From NCBI GenBank assembly GCA_964641415.1, contig CAZXMW010000007.1, positions 62,001-126,000 of the forward strand: a stretch of DNA of 64,000 nucleotides. The letters are read 5' to 3'. Position numbers and translations under genes: made by a program. Below are positions 15,911-23,935 of this stretch, in pieces. Position 1 is the stretch's first letter. Every line of letters begins with the position of its first letter. The DNA is from JAHECW01 sp964641415 (GTDB lineage: Bacteria > Acidobacteriota > Thermoanaerobaculia > Thermoanaerobaculales > Sulfomarinibacteraceae). Under the pieces are notes generated by a model that saw only the letters and a program-made list of their open reading frames with translations, was not told the origin of the DNA and ran no database searches.

Positions 15911-18900
15911 ATGATCGAACCCGCCGAACCCGACACCCCGCCGACCGTCGACGAGCAGCTCGCGACCCCGAGCATCGCTCGCTTCCTCGGTCGGCATCCC
16001 GTGCTCCACTCCCGGGTCGCCGCCGTTCTCGACGCGGCGACCGACGTCCGGCGAACCCGGTCCGCGGCCCTCCCGTCGCGACCGCCGGCGATCAGCCGGG
16101 ATCCGGAGCACACTGTCGCCGAGTCCGAGCTGTGCGACGCCGTGACCGGGCTCGAGGCGGTCGCCGACGACGACGGGGTGAAACCGGAGGCCGTCGTCGC
16201 TGCGGTGCACCGCGTCAGGCGGGCGATCGCCGCACTGCGCGTTCTCAGCCACCGCTTCGACCCGCCGCGCGCGCTCGGGGCGCCGCACCACCGGACGGCT
16301 CTGATCACGGCGTTGGGTCGGTTTCGGACCGCGCTGGAGGAGCTGCGCCGCGACGCCCGCGCGGCAGGCGCGACACGGCTGCCGTGGCGCATCGATCTCG
16401 CCACCGACGTCGATCCCGCGGCTCGGACAGCCGACCTGGAGCTCGCCGGACCGGGCCTGCCGCAGACGCCCGCCGCCGCCTTCCCCTGCGGCGAGCGCTG
16501 CCTGCTGACCGGGCGGTCCTTCTCGATCGACAGCCGCCGGGCGCCGGCGCTCCGGTACCGGTCGTTGGAAAGCCACGCCGTGGTTCTCTCACCGTGGGCC
16601 CACGACCTCGGGGAGCGGATCGTCGCCGTCGTCAGGCGACTCGGACCGGCCCACGGCGACACGGTGCGTCGGCTGATCGAGGTCGCGCCGTGGCTCGCCG
16701 AACCGCAGATCGCCTCCGACGGCAACCCGAGCTTCATCCGGCTCGGCCTGCTCGACGTCCCGTCGCTCGCCGTGGCGGCCAACAACACCCTTCTGGCCCA
16801 CCGTGACCAGCCTCTGCTCGGCCGGCGCGGCGCCGGCAAGAGCCTGCGCCGGCTCGGCGCGGACGATCGCGCCGGAACACTCCTCGACGGCTCAGACCCG
16901 GGCTACGGCTGGTCGACCTATGGTGAGGTCCGGACCCGGGCCCTCGGTCTCGCCCACGGGCTCGCGGCCGCCGGTGTTCGACCCGGCAGCCGGCTGGCCA
17001 TTGTCGCCCGCGACAACCAGCCCGAGTTCTTCATCAGCGATCTCGCCTGCGTGTTCGCCACCCTGGTGTCGGTCGGCATTCTCGACACCCTGACCGACGA
17101 CGCGGTCGCCGACATCGCCGCGGTCGCCCGGGTCGAGACCGTCATCACCGATGGTCACAACGCCGGGCGCTTCACCACCGGTCTCGTCCGTGACCGCTGT
17201 CCCGGACTGTCCATGGTGGCGGTGTTCGGTTCGTCGACCGCGCTGCCGCCGGCGCCCGACGGAGTCCGAGTGGTGGCCTTCGACGAGCTCGTGACGCCGG
17301 TCGACGACATCGAGCCGACCTGGTCGTCGGCCTCCGGAATCGGCTTGTCGACGCCGATCATCCACGACGACGACGACGGCGCCGAGACCCGCCACGTCGA
17401 GGGAATCGACGACGACGACGACGGCGACGTCTTCACCCTCGTCTTCACCTCGGGTACCACGGGTCGGGCCAAGGGCGTGGAGATCGACCGCCGGCAGTGG
17501 CTCGAGGTCATGCAGCCGAAGGGCGGACTGTGGCCGCACGTCGAGATCTCCTATCAGCCGTCGGCCTTGGGCGCTGATCGAACCGTCGTGTGGCGGACCT
17601 TCGCCGCCGGCGGGCGGCTCGGCTACGGTCGCCGCAGCGGCGGTCTGCTGGCCGACATCCGGGCCGTCCGTCCGACCGTGCTCGAGGCGCCGCCGGCGAT
17701 CCTCAACGCCCTGTACGCCGAGTTCCGCCGGGCAGCGGGCGACGCGAACCTCGGCCGCGAGCAGCTGGCAGCAGTCAAACGCCGATTGCGCGACGACCTC
17801 GGCGGCCGGCTCGCCTTCATCGCCACCGGCGGGGCGGCCAGCGAACCCGCCGTTCGCGAGGTCGTCGGCGAGGTTCTCGGGCTGCCGGTCGCCGAAGGCT
17901 ACGGCACCACCGAGACCGGCACCATCGCCACCGACGGGCGACTCAAACCGGAGGTCGAGTTTCGTCTGGCGGATGTCCCCGACATGGGCTTCAGCGCCGC
18001 CGACCGGCCGCACCCGCGCGGCGAGCTCGCGGTGCGAACGCCGCGCACCACGGGCCGGTACTTCGCAGCGGGGGCCTCAGACACCGCCGCGTTCACCGAC
18101 GACGGCTTCTTTCTCACCGGCGACATCGTCGAGCTGGTCGGCGAGAGACAGATCCGGATCATCGGGCGGCGCAAACAGTTCTTCAAGCTCGCCGGGGCGG
18201 AGTTCGTCTACCCGGACCTGCTCGAACGCCACTTCATGACCAGCGATCTGGTGCAGGCGGTCTTCGTCACCGGTCTCGCCACCGAGCCTGCGGTTGTGGC
18301 GGTGGCGGTCCCGTCCGACCCGGCGACCGGCGCCGACGAGATCCTCGCGGCACTGCGCCGGGTGGCCGGGCAGATCGGACTGCGGTCCTTCGAGACCCCG
18401 GTCGGGGTCGTCGTCGACCCGCCGGTGGGTGGCAAGCTGCCCTGGCGCCCGGACAACGGCCTGTTGACGCCGAGCCTGAAGCCCAACCGGGGCGCCCTCG
18501 ACAGCCACTACGCGGATCGGATCCGCGAGGTCTACGCCGCTGCCAGGAGCCGGCTCGACCGCGCAACCGCCGACAGCGACACCGTCGGCGACACCGTCGA
18601 GGACCGCCACGTCAAACGAATCCGGCACCTGGTCGCCAACCTGCTCGGCCTCGACGCCTCCGAGGTCGACCTCGAGCACTCGTTCTCCGACCACGGCGGC
18701 GGATCGCTCGCGGCGATGGAGCTGGTGCTCCGGCTTCGGCAGCTGCTTGCGCCCGGCCGGGCCCGCGCCGTCACCGACGACCCGAGCAACCTGACCGACA
18801 GGCCGCTGATCGAGATCGCCGGCTGGCTCGGCACGGTCGGGCCGGCGGTCACGCCCGCGACGGCCCCGACAGCCCACCGCCCGGCCGCATCCACCGCCCG

Positions 18901-20239
18901 ACCACAGCCGGACGCATCCCGCCACCAACGCTCGGCGGAGCAGGCCAACCGCGACGCCGCCTGGTGCGAGCTGCCGGAGGCGCTGCCACCGGCCGCAGAC
19001 GGCGGCGACATTCTGCTCACCGGCGCCACCGGCTTCCTCGGTGTGCATCTGGTGGGCGAGCTCGCGGAGTCGCTCGCCCGGGGCCGGCGACTGTACGCGC
19101 TGGTCCGCGCCGCCGACCACTCCGCCGCACGCGAGCGGCTGGTCGGCGCGCTGCGCGCAGCCGGACTCGACCCGCCGCCGGTTGCGGCCGGGTCGGCCGA
19201 CGACGGCGCCGTGGTGGCCCTCGCCGGGTCGCTCGAGGCCGACGGCTTCGGTCTCGACTCCGAACACCTCGGCGCCCTCGCCACCGACGTCGGTCTGATC
19301 CACCACGTCGGCGCCACGGTCAGCTTCGAGCCGAGCTACGAGGGCGTTCGCGAGGCCAACGCCGGCGGCACCCGGCGAATCCTCGAGCTGGCCATGACCG
19401 GCAGGCGCAAGGCCGTGCACTTCGTGTCGTCCCTCAACGTCGCGTACCTGCTCGAGATGTGCGGCGCACGACCGGTCGTCGAGGACACGCCGCTGCCGGC
19501 GACCCTGCCGCCAGACGTTGTCGCGCGCTCGCTCGGCTACGCGGTCTCCAAGTGGGTCGGCGAGCGGATGGTCCAGGGACTGTTCGCAGCGTCGAGCGGC
19601 GAGCTTCAGATGTCGATCAGTCGACCGGCCCTCATCACCTGGTCGACCATCACAGGCTTCGCCAACCAGGGCGACTGGTTCACCCGGGTCCTGCGCTCGT
19701 GCCTCGAGATGAACCGGGTTATCGGCCCGCCCGAGGCGGGCGTACCGCGGTGGACGCCGTGGACGTCGACCACCGTCGGTGGGCTCGACCTGGTGCCGGT
19801 GGACTACGTCGCACGGGCGGTGCGCCGGCTCGGCGAGCTGACTCGAAGCAGCGCCCTGCCGTCGGGCCGGGATCGTGACCGCGCGCCGACCTTCCACATC
19901 TCGAACCTGGCGCCCGACGAGCGGGGTCTGGTCACGGTCGAGCGTCTCATGGACATGGTGGTGTCGGCGGACCTCGCCACCGGCGGCCCGGCCGCGGCGA
20001 TGCGCCCCCTGCCCCTCGAGGACTGGCTGCTCGAGGTCGAGGCGCGAGGCGCCCCCGCCCTGCCGATCCTCGACATGCTGAGGCGCATGAACCCGACGCG
20101 ACCGCGAACCCGGGCCGACTCGTTCGCCGCCGCCATGGCGGTCCCGACCGGCAGCGGCGCCGTCGAGTGCCCGGGCTTCGATCAGGAGCTGGTCGATCTC
20201 TTCGTTCGCCGGGAACGGCGGGCGACCGCGGCACCATAG
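15911..20239 (+). CDS. Carboxylic acid reductase-like enzyme (adenylation-thiolation-reductase)
   Basis: About 1,442 residues from the ATG at 15911; a GTG at 15896 is possible but overlaps a TACAGT -10-like hexamer. Residues 1 to about 310 match nothing I recognise. The adenylation domain follows: FTSGTTGRAKG near residue 510, EGYGTTETG near 660, RPHPRGEL near 700 and TGDIVEL near 735. The carrier domain has the phosphopantetheine Ser in DHGGGSLAAM near 930. The NAD(P)H reductase domain starts with LLTGATGFLG near 1040 and has YAVSKWVGE near 1210. The order and the VDVP/DRPHPRGEL signatures resemble carboxylic acid reductases, which activate an acid with ATP and release it as an aldehyde. The acid is unknown; a phosphopantetheinyl transferase would be needed. 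The stop abuts repeat A2. Confidence 0.85.
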   Translation: MIEPAEPDTPPTVDEQLATPSIARFLGRHPVLHSRVAAVLDAATDVRRTRSAALPSRPPAISRDPEHTVAESELCDAVTGLEAVADDDGVKPEAVVAAVHRVRRAIAALRVLSHRFDPPRALGAPHHRTALITALGRFRTALEELRRDARAAGATRLPWRIDLATDVDPAARTADLELAGPGLPQTPAAAFPCGERCLLTGRSFSIDSRRAPALRYRSLESHAVVLSPWAHDLGERIVAVVRRLGPAHGDTVRRLIEVAPWLAEPQIASDGNPSFIRLGLLDVPSLAVAANNTLLAHRDQPLLGRRGAGKSLRRLGADDRAGTLLDGSDPGYGWSTYGEVRTRALGLAHGLAAAGVRPGSRLAIVARDNQPEFFISDLACVFATLVSVGILDTLTDDAVADIAAVARVETVITDGHNAGRFTTGLVRDRCPGLSMVAVFGSSTALPPAPDGVRVVAFDELVTPVDDIEPTWSSASGIGLSTPIIHDDDDGAETRHVEGIDDDDDGDVFTLVFTSGTTGRAKGVEIDRRQWLEVMQPKGGLWPHVEISYQPSALGADRTVVWRTFAAGGRLGYGRRSGGLLADIRAVRPTVLEAPPAILNALYAEFRRAAGDANLGREQLAAVKRRLRDDLGGRLAFIATGGAASEPAVREVVGEVLGLPVAEGYGTTETGTIATDGRLKPEVEFRLADVPDMGFSAADRPHPRGELAVRTPRTTGRYFAAGASDTAAFTDDGFFLTGDIVELVGERQIRIIGRRKQFFKLAGAEFVYPDLLERHFMTSDLVQAVFVTGLATEPAVVAVAVPSDPATGADEILAALRRVAGQIGLRSFETPVGVVVDPPVGGKLPWRPDNGLLTPSLKPNRGALDSHYADRIREVYAAARSRLDRATADSDTVGDTVEDRHVKRIRHLVANLLGLDASEVDLEHSFSDHGGGSLAAMELVLRLRQLLAPGRARAVTDDPSNLTDRPLIEIAGWLGTVGPAVTPATAPTAHRPAASTARPQPDASRHQRSAEQANRDAAWCELPEALPPAADGGDILLTGATGFLGVHLVGELAESLARGRRLYALVRAADHSAARERLVGALRAAGLDPPPVAAGSADDGAVVALAGSLEADGFGLDSEHLGALATDVGLIHHVGATVSFEPSYEGVREANAGGTRRILELAMTGRRKAVHFVSSLNVAYLLEMCGARPVVEDTPLPATLPPDVVARSLGYAVSKWVGERMVQGLFAASSGELQMSISRPALITWSTITGFANQGDWFTRVLRSCLEMNRVIGPPEAGVPRWTPWTSTTVGGLDLVPVDYVARAVRRLGELTRSSALPSGRDRDRAPTFHISNLAPDERGLVTVERLMDMVVSADLATGGPAAAMRPLPLEDWLLEVEARGAPALPILDMLRRMNPTRPRTRADSFAAAMAVPTGSGAVECPGFDQELVDLFVRRERRATAAP

Positions 20240-20240
20240 G

Positions 20241-20449
20241 TTAGTTCCCGTCCGGAAACGGCGCTTTTTGGCATTCTCGGCGTCAGATTACGAATTTCCT
20301 TGTGCGGCGTACAGAAGTACGCCTCCGCGTAAATTCTGATCTTCCTTGACCTTGCACAAAAACCCCTCGTTTCCGAATCGAGAACTACGCAGTCCCCATC
20401 GGAGTTTCCGGATGGGAACTAGGTTAGTTTCCGGATGGGAACTAGGTTA
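20241..20449 (+). repeat. Family A dispersed element, copy A2, with duplicated right end
   Basis: Begins 2 bp after the reductase stop codon. Left end TTAGTTCCCGTCCGGAAAC and right end GTTTCCGGATGGGAACTA are inverted repeats with one main mismatch. The interior holds a GGCGTAC/GTACGCC hairpin. A 23-bp right-end unit is present twice in direct tandem (20404-20426 and 20427-20449, exact). It is inverted relative to copy A1 at 11257-11438. Confidence 0.88.
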
Positions 20450-20624
20450 AGGTCCGGGGTGGTAGACTCTCGACGATCGTCAGTGCGAAGGCGACACCAA
20501 ACGGCATCGACGGCGCCGCGGACGAGTTCGATCAGGAGTCCGGTTCGGTCGAAGGTCGAACGCCGCCTGTCGGTGTCGTGTCTGCCGAACCGCACGGCAT
20601 GGATGGGAGGCGAATCGAGCCCGC
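20450..20624 (+). other. Intergenic leader of the Ser/Thr kinase gene
   Basis: Contains a G-rich GGTGGTAGACT, where TAGACT (20463-20468) could be a -10 element; no good -35 hexamer is seen at the right distance, which would fall in the end of repeat A2. A GGGAGG lies about 15 bp before the kinase ATG. Nothing else is recognised. Confidence 0.35.
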
Positions 20625-22397
20625 ATGATTGAGTCTCTCGGACCCCTCGAGTCCAAGTACGAGATCATCGAGAACATCGGTGAGGGCGGGATGGGGTCTG
20701 TCTTCATGGTCCGGCACCGGATCCTGGACGAGATCCGCGTCGTCAAGATGATGCGCTCGCACCTCGTCCACGAGGAGGAGAGCAAGGAGCGCTTCATCCG
20801 GGAGGCCCGCATCGCGGCCAAGGCGCGCCACCGGAACATCGCCCAGATCTTCGACTTCTCGGTCGATGAAGGGGTCGCCTTCATCATCATGGAGTACATC
20901 GACGGCGTCACTCTGCAGAACGCACTGACCGACCACGGACCGATGTCGATCGCTCTGGCGCTCGAGACCGCTCAGCAGTCGCTGCGCGCGCTGGCCTTCG
21001 TTCACCGGCTCGGGATCATCCACCGCGACATCTCACCCGACAACCTGATGCTCACCGCCGATAGCGACGGCAACGCATTGATCAAGCTCATCGACCTCGG
21101 TCTCGCCAAGTTCACCGAGGCCGACAGCGTGTTGACCCGGGAGGGGCTTTTTCTCGGCAAGCTGCGCTACGCCTCGCCGGAGCAGTTCCAGACCCTCCAG
21201 GGCTCCGAGCTCGGTCCGTGGAGCGACGTCTACTCCTTCGGACTGGTGCTCTATGAGATGCTGACCGGGGTCTACCCGATCCGGGGCCGGAACCTGGCCG
21301 AGATGATGGTCGGCCACGTCTCCGAGCCGCCCATGTCCTTCGACGAGTCGGACCCCGAGGGCGGGGTTCCCGACGTGCTCCGAAAGCTGGTCATGCGGGC
21401 CATCGCCAAACGGCCCGAGACCCGGTTCCGCGACGGCAAGGACTTCCGCGACCACATTCTCGCCCTGCAGAGGAGCTACCCGTACGGGCGGGCCGAGAAG
21501 GACGAGGCCGCAGTCAAGCGGCAGCGCAAACGGCCCCGGCCCGCGACCGCGCCGCAGCGGACCTCGGACCGGGACCGGCTGGCACGCGCGTTCGCAGCCG
21601 ACGAGTCGTCGGCCGGCCGGTCGTCGACGCCGCTGTTTCCTCCGGGCAGCGACGTCGAGAGCGCGGCGACCGAGCTCAGGCCCTCCGAGCAGCACGAGGT
21701 CGCCGGCGGCGACCGGGCGTCGGCACCCGGCGCCTTCGAATCGCAGCCGTCCGCGTCGCCCGAGGACCCCGTCGGGGCGCCGCCCGCAGCCGGATCGCAG
21801 ACCGGCGCGCCGGGCCCGCAGCCGCGTGATCCCAAAGCCGCCGCCGGCGTCGGAAGCGGCGCCGAGCCGCCGACCATCCCGTTCAAAGCCCAGCAGCCGG
21901 ACGAGCCGGAATCGGAGCACCCCGCGCCCACGTCCGTCGCCGCCGACCCGCCCTCCGGCGCGGTCCCGACACCGACCCCGCCGGCGACCGCGAATCGTCG
22001 CGACAAGGTGCTGGCGGCGCTGGTCGGTGTCGCGGTGCTCGCCATCGCCATCGTGCTGTTTTCCCGCGTCGTTTCCCTGCCCTTCGGCACGACCGGGCCC
22101 GACGAGACCGCCGGCGCTTCGCCGTCGGGCACGCTGGTCGTCAACGCGCTGCCGTGGGCCAGGGTGGTCGAGATCCGAACCGCGGCCGGCGACGCGGTCG
22201 CTTACGACGGCGGCGCGCTGACCCCTCTGGTGCTGTCGCTCGCCGCCGGCGAGTACGAGCTCATGGTGCGACACGACGAGCTCGGCGAGCACACCGTCTC
22301 GGTGACCGTGGCGGCGGGCGAGACCACCTCGGAGACGATCACACTGGACGACCTCTCCGCGACCGAGCTGCTCGACAGCCTGGGGCTCGGCGAGTGA
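20625..22397 (+). CDS. Transmembrane Ser/Thr protein kinase (Hanks/PknB type)
   Basis: 590 residues. The kinase domain (about 12-285) has all key residues: Gly loop IGEGGMGSVF, Lys in VVKMM, catalytic loop HRDISPDN, and DLGLAKF in the DFG place. APE is present as SPEQF, with the later WSDVYSFG. A Pro/Ala/Ser-rich juxtamembrane linker (about 290-450) leads to one membrane helix (about 460-480). The roughly 100-residue exterior tail resembles PEGA-type repeats (GTLVVNALPWARVVEI). It phosphorylates Ser/Thr of cytoplasmic proteins; the FHA proteins at 12.7 and 14.7 kb are possible readers. The stop overlaps the next gene by GTGA. Confidence 0.93.
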   Translation: MIESLGPLESKYEIIENIGEGGMGSVFMVRHRILDEIRVVKMMRSHLVHEEESKERFIREARIAAKARHRNIAQIFDFSVDEGVAFIIMEYIDGVTLQNALTDHGPMSIALALETAQQSLRALAFVHRLGIIHRDISPDNLMLTADSDGNALIKLIDLGLAKFTEADSVLTREGLFLGKLRYASPEQFQTLQGSELGPWSDVYSFGLVLYEMLTGVYPIRGRNLAEMMVGHVSEPPMSFDESDPEGGVPDVLRKLVMRAIAKRPETRFRDGKDFRDHILALQRSYPYGRAEKDEAAVKRQRKRPRPATAPQRTSDRDRLARAFAADESSAGRSSTPLFPPGSDVESAATELRPSEQHEVAGGDRASAPGAFESQPSASPEDPVGAPPAAGSQTGAPGPQPRDPKAAAGVGSGAEPPTIPFKAQQPDEPESEHPAPTSVAADPPSGAVPTPTPPATANRRDKVLAALVGVAVLAIAIVLFSRVVSLPFGTTGPDETAGASPSGTLVVNALPWARVVEIRTAAGDAVAYDGGALTPLVLSLAAGEYELMVRHDELGEHTVSVTVAAGETTSETITLDDLSATELLDSLGLGE

Positions 22398-23614
22398 GCG
22401 GGCCGCGCTCCCCGCACCCGGTATCGGCTTCCGGCACACGTCGATCTCGCGAGCCGGCCGTCGCCGGCCGTCGAATGCTCGTCGCGGTCGCCTGCCTGGT
22501 CATCGCGGTGATCTCGGCCGCCGCCCGCGACGGCGAGGCCGCGCGGTGGTACGAGGACTTCGAGCGGGCGGTCGGGCTCATCGACAGCGGCGAGTGCTCG
22601 CGGGAAGCAATCCAGCTGCTCGGCGCCGCCGTGGTCGACAAGCCGAAACCGAGACGCAGTGCCCGCACCATCGCCCTCAAGACGATCAACTACTTTCCCT
22701 ATTTCCAGCTCGCCCGGGCGCACCTGGCGTGCGGCGAGATCGACGCCGCGCGCGACTACATCTTTCAGTCGCGGCAACGCGGCATTGCGCCGCCGGAACA
22801 GCTCGACGAGCTCGAGCGACGCGTCGACCGGATCCGCGACGCCGCCCCCGCGAGCGGCGCCGAGCCGGTCGACACCGAGCAGCTCGCGCAGCTCGCGAAC
22901 GACGCCCAGACCACGATCCGACAGGCGGTCGCAGCGTCAGAACGTCTCGGCAGCCGGCGCTCCGACCCCCGACTGGCGGCCTTCTTCGCCGAGCGCCGGG
23001 ACCGGCTGGAGACCGCCGCCGCCGACCTCTCATCGGCGCAGGCGCAGCTCAACGAGGCGATTCTGAGGCGTGATCGCGCGGCAATCGAGGGCGTCGAGCA
23101 GACCGCGGCGCGAGCGCTCGAGGCCCTGACCGGTCTCGAGCGCGATCTCGAGCGCATCCCGACGCCCCGCCCGAGCCCCGAGCCCACCGTCCGCCGGGTT
23201 GTTCCCCGCACGTCGCCGGCCGCCGTGCCGACGGCGGCAGCGACCCGCGCGACGCCAACGCCGAGCCCTCGTCCGACCGCGCGGCCGGTCCCGGCACGCA
23301 CCACCGGCGGCGAGCCGTCGCGACCGGCGGCGGCCGAGTCGCTGCGCCGGGCGGCCGAGGCCTTCGTGAGCGCGGACTATGACGCCATCGTGAGCACGCT
23401 CGCACCCGAGGACTACCGCGGCGCCGAGCAGCGGGCCGCCGCTCACCTGCTCCGGGGCGCGGCGCACTTCGCCCTCTACTGCCTCGACGGGCGCGACGAC
23501 GGCGATCGACTCGAGCGGGCGCGGCGTGACATCGCACGCACCGTGGAGCTCGAGCCGTCGCTTCGTCCCGACCCGCGCTTTTTCTCCCCGGAGTTCATCG
23601 CGCTCTTCCCCTGA
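22394..23614 (+). CDS. Secreted/anchored helical protein coupled to the kinase, unknown function
   Basis: 406 residues if started at the GTG that overlaps the kinase stop (GTGA); an ATG at 22475 directly before a hydrophobic stretch (MLVAVACLVIAVISAAA) is an alternative start. After this signal or anchor come TPR-like helices (about 50-150, with YFQLARAHLACGEIDAARDY), a coiled-coil region (about 160-260), a Pro/Thr/Arg-rich linker, and a second helical block near the end (AEAFVSADYDAIVSTLAP). It is probably periplasmic and works with the kinase, as coupled partner genes often do. I do not recognise a family beyond the TPR resemblance. Confidence 0.7.
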   Translation: MSGPRSPHPVSASGTRRSREPAVAGRRMLVAVACLVIAVISAAARDGEAARWYEDFERAVGLIDSGECSREAIQLLGAAVVDKPKPRRSARTIALKTINYFPYFQLARAHLACGEIDAARDYIFQSRQRGIAPPEQLDELERRVDRIRDAAPASGAEPVDTEQLAQLANDAQTTIRQAVAASERLGSRRSDPRLAAFFAERRDRLETAAADLSSAQAQLNEAILRRDRAAIEGVEQTAARALEALTGLERDLERIPTPRPSPEPTVRRVVPRTSPAAVPTAAATRATPTPSPRPTARPVPARTTGGEPSRPAAAESLRRAAEAFVSADYDAIVSTLAPEDYRGAEQRAAAHLLRGAAHFALYCLDGRDDGDRLERARRDIARTVELEPSLRPDPRFFSPEFIALFP

Positions 23615-23935
23615 CGGACCGACGTGGGGACGGATTGAAACGCCAGGGTGCAGGCGCCGGCAGCGGCCCGTGATGACCCTCTCGACGCCTCGATCTCGCT
23701 TCGCTCGGTACCCGCCGGCCGGTGCGACGACCCGGTCGTCGACGGCCCGGCGACGATCGCGTTTGTGATACGATCCGACGACCATTACCGTGAGTTGAGC
23801 CGGGCGATCTGGAGGCAGGATGGTGGCGCTTCCGACAAGGTTCTCGATGGCGGCGCCGGCGTGTTCTCGAACATCACGCGTCGGGCAGGCCGTCGTCCGC
23901 CGCCCGGATGACGGAACCCGAAGGGAGGCGTGGCG
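23615..23935 (+). other. Intergenic region before the large secreted protein
   Basis: 321 bp. A small hairpin CGACGAC-CCG-GTCGTCG lies at 23725-23741, and an extended -10-like TGATACGAT at 23766-23774 is a candidate promoter without a clear -35. No convincing small gene: a possible 87-codon frame has no ribosome site or recognisable product. Confidence 0.35.

Noticed and set aside
17590..19878. Very long open frames on other frames/strands inside the reductase gene (762 and 606 codons), and similar ones at 24829-27108, 38045-40732 and 41565-43436
   Set aside because: They are Arg/Pro/Gly-rich, have no motifs, and lie fully inside genes with clear families. High GC removes stop codons in shadow frames.
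20404..20449. Two direct 23-bp repeats as a CRISPR fragment
   Set aside because: There is no spacer between the units, only two units, no cas genes, and the unit is the end of element A2.
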